Of a stretch of 64,000 nt of DNA, positions 62,674-64,000 are shown piece after piece; the stretch's first letter is position 1, and each line of letters opens with the position of its first letter. Location of the stretch: the NCBI GenBank assembly GCA_963765785.1, contig CAVXXW010000021.1, forward strand, positions 1 to 64,000. Reading direction: 5' to 3'. The notes beneath the pieces are model-generated. The model saw only the letters and a list, made by a program, of their open reading frames with translations, was not told the origin of the DNA and did no database searches. The position numbers were made by a program, and so were the translations under genes. Source of the DNA: AC-32 sp963765785. Lineage in GTDB: Bacteria > Actinomycetota > Thermoleophilia > Gaiellales > Gaiellaceae.

Positions 62674-63492
62674 ATGGACGAGCGCCGCGTCGCCATCCTC
62701 GGCGCCGGCACGATCGGCGAGTCGCTGCTGAGCGGCCTCTTGAGCGGCGGCTGGCGCGAGCCCGCGGAGATCGTGGCGACCGTACGGGACGAAGAACGGG
62801 CGCAGGAGCTCGCCGAGCGGCACGGCATCGAAGTCACGCTCGACAACGCGGCGGCCGTCGCCGGCGCCGCGCTCGTGGTGATCGCGGTCAAGCCGCAGGA
62901 CTTCGAGGCGCTGCTCGGCGAGGTCGGCGGGGTGCTGACGCCGGAGCAGACGGTGCTCTCGGTGGCGGCCGCAATCCCGACCGCCGCGATCGAGCGGCAG
63001 GTCGCGGATGGCGTGCCGGTCGTGCGCGCGATGCCGAACCGGCCGGCCACGGTGCACGAGGGCATCGCCGGCATCTGCGCCGGCGTCCACGCGGACGAGG
63101 AGCACCTGCGCCTTGCGGAGGAGGCGCTCCGCCACCTCGGCGCGGTTGTCCAGGTGCCCGAGCGCTACATGGACGCGGTCACCGCCGTCTCCGGCTCGGG
63201 CCCGGCGTACTTCGCGCTGCTCGCGGAAGCGATGATCGAGGCGGGGATCCTGCTCGGCCTCTCGCGCGAGATCTCGACGCAGCTGGTGGTCCAGACGATG
63301 CTCGGCACCGCGCGGCTGCTCCGCGACGAAGGGATCCACCCGGTCGAGCTCCGGGAGCAGGTCACGTCTCCCGGCGGCACGACGATCCGAGCGATCCGCG
63401 AGCTCGAGCGCGCAGGCGTGCGAGCAGCGTTTCTGAACGCGATTCAGGCAGCAATGGAACGGTCGCGCGAGCTCGCGGCCGGGGAGGAATGA
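62674..63492 (+). CDS. proC: pyrroline-5-carboxylate reductase
   Basis: A 272-residue enzyme catalysing the last step of proline synthesis, NAD(P)H-dependent reduction of pyrroline-5-carboxylate. The Rossmann motif AILGAGTIGESLLSGLLSGG opens it, followed by VVIAVKPQDFEALL, VRAMPNRPATVHEGIAG and the C-terminal signature AVSGSGPAYFALLAEAMIEA and LREQVTSPGGTTIRAIRELE. The classical MPNTP is MPNRP here, a mild change. ATG 62674 is the natural start. It overlaps the next gene by four bases. Confidence 0.92.
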   Translation: MDERRVAILGAGTIGESLLSGLLSGGWREPAEIVATVRDEERAQELAERHGIEVTLDNAAAVAGAALVVIAVKPQDFEALLGEVGGVLTPEQTVLSVAAAIPTAAIERQVADGVPVVRAMPNRPATVHEGIAGICAGVHADEEHLRLAEEALRHLGAVVQVPERYMDAVTAVSGSGPAYFALLAEAMIEAGILLGLSREISTQLVVQTMLGTARLLRDEGIHPVELREQVTSPGGTTIRAIRELERAGVRAAFLNAIQAAMERSRELAAGEE

Positions 63493-64000
63493 CGCTCTAC
63501 GGCGTCGAGCTGACCGTCTGCGCCGGCCCGGAGGAGGTCGCATCGGTGCTCGCCGACCAGCTCGTCGCCTTCGCGCGCGAGGGCGCGTCGATCGTCCTCA
63601 CCGGCGGCACCTCGGTCGGCCGCGCCTACGAGCTCTCGGCGGAGCGCGAGCCCGACTGGAGCGCTGCCTCGCTCTGGTGGGGCGATGAGCGCTGCGTGCC
63701 GCCCGAAGACGAGCGCTCGAACTTCCGGCTCGCCCGCGAGACGTTGCTGGACCGGCTCGAGGCGAGCCCGCGCGAGGTGCAGCGCATCCGCGGCGAGCTC
63801 GGGCCCGCGGAAGCGGCGCGAGAGTACGACGAGCTGCTGCGCAGCGTCTCGCGGCTCGATCTCGTCCTGCTCGGGATCGGCCCCGACGGCCATACGGCCT
63901 CGCTGTACCCGAACCAGCCGGAGCTCGACGAGCGGGAGCGGCGGGCGGTTCCAACCGAGGCGAAGCTCGAGCCGTTCGTGGACCGCGTCACGATGACAGT
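63489..64000 (+). CDS. pgl: 6-phosphogluconolactonase, cut by the window end
   Basis: The first 170 residues of a DevB-type lactonase. IVLTGGTSVGRAYELS is the phosphosugar-binding loop, and SLWWGDERCVPPEDERSNFR and LDLVLLGIGPDGHTASLYP are the two hallmark segments with the catalytic acid and histidine. It hydrolyses 6-phosphogluconolactone in the oxidative pentose phosphate pathway. ATG 63489 overlaps the proC stop (ATGA). The reading frame is open to the window edge, and the remaining C-terminus lies outside. Confidence 0.9.
   Translation, partial: MTLYGVELTVCAGPEEVASVLADQLVAFAREGASIVLTGGTSVGRAYELSAEREPDWSAASLWWGDERCVPPEDERSNFRLARETLLDRLEASPREVQRIRGELGPAEAAREYDELLRSVSRLDLVLLGIGPDGHTASLYPNQPELDERERRAVPTEAKLEPFVDRVTMT

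Overview
The window is GC-rich, densely packed bacterial DNA. GTG starts are common, and neighbouring genes repeatedly overlap by four bases (ATGA or GTGA). The gene content suggests a high-GC Actinomycetota, most likely Thermoleophilia (Gaiellales or Solirubrobacterales): GlgE/TreYZ alpha-glucan metabolism, a GGDEF/HD-GYP protein followed by DUF5317, DUF1918, SPW-repeat and lamin-tail-domain proteins, and the 2-oxoacid:ferredoxin oxidoreductase type. The taxonomy is inferred from gene content, not from a marker gene.

Layout. 0-8 kb: the 3' part of a tRNA-Asp, an SQR/NDH-2-like flavoprotein, a coupled pair of exported surface proteins, two head-to-head DHFR-like proteins, DUF1918, a YbaK deacylase, and a frame-broken Tat-exported FAD oxidoreductase. 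8-12 kb: an AlkZ-like DNA glycosylase and a zinc locus (zur, znuA, znuC, znuB) with a Zur-type operator. 12-20 kb: a candidate 33-codon mini-gene, a GGDEF/HD-GYP protein, small membrane proteins and a secreted M1 peptidase. 20-24 kb: a MarR-led operon with an ATPase-permease fusion, a second ABC ATPase plus permease, and an SRPBCC protein. 24-39 kb: a secreted glycoside hydrolase and the main metabolic block, glgE, treS, mak, glgB, treZ, glgX, treY on the minus strand with malQ divergent. 39-48 kb: GNAT/TetR pair, CPA1 antiporter, a second AlkZ-like protein, a GerMN lipoprotein and a two-component system. 48-55 kb: a 1323-residue secreted M12B-like metallopeptidase, a collagen-like/lamin-tail protein, a Pro/Ala/Glu-rich protein and an RTX-like repeat protein. 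55-60 kb: an operon for 2-oxoacid:ferredoxin oxidoreductase (korA, korB) with two small coupled proteins, a VOC protein and an alpha/beta hydrolase. 60-64 kb: a second candidate mini-gene, an XRE-TPR regulator coupled to an AlkA-like glycosylase, proC, and a 6-phosphogluconolactonase cut by the window end.

The 24-39 kb block forms a closed alpha-glucan/trehalose cycle. TreS and maltokinase turn trehalose into maltose-1-phosphate, GlgE polymerises it and GlgB branches the product. GlgX debranches it, and TreY plus TreZ release trehalose again. Between glgE and treS lie two copies of a perfect palindrome nested with an inverted repeat, the best candidate for an undescribed regulatory element here.

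Several genes carry one-base frame changes, in at least three cases a missing base in a short G or C run, while their operon overlaps remain intact. These may be assembly errors or recent decay. Two genes of the kor operon appear to start with CTG.
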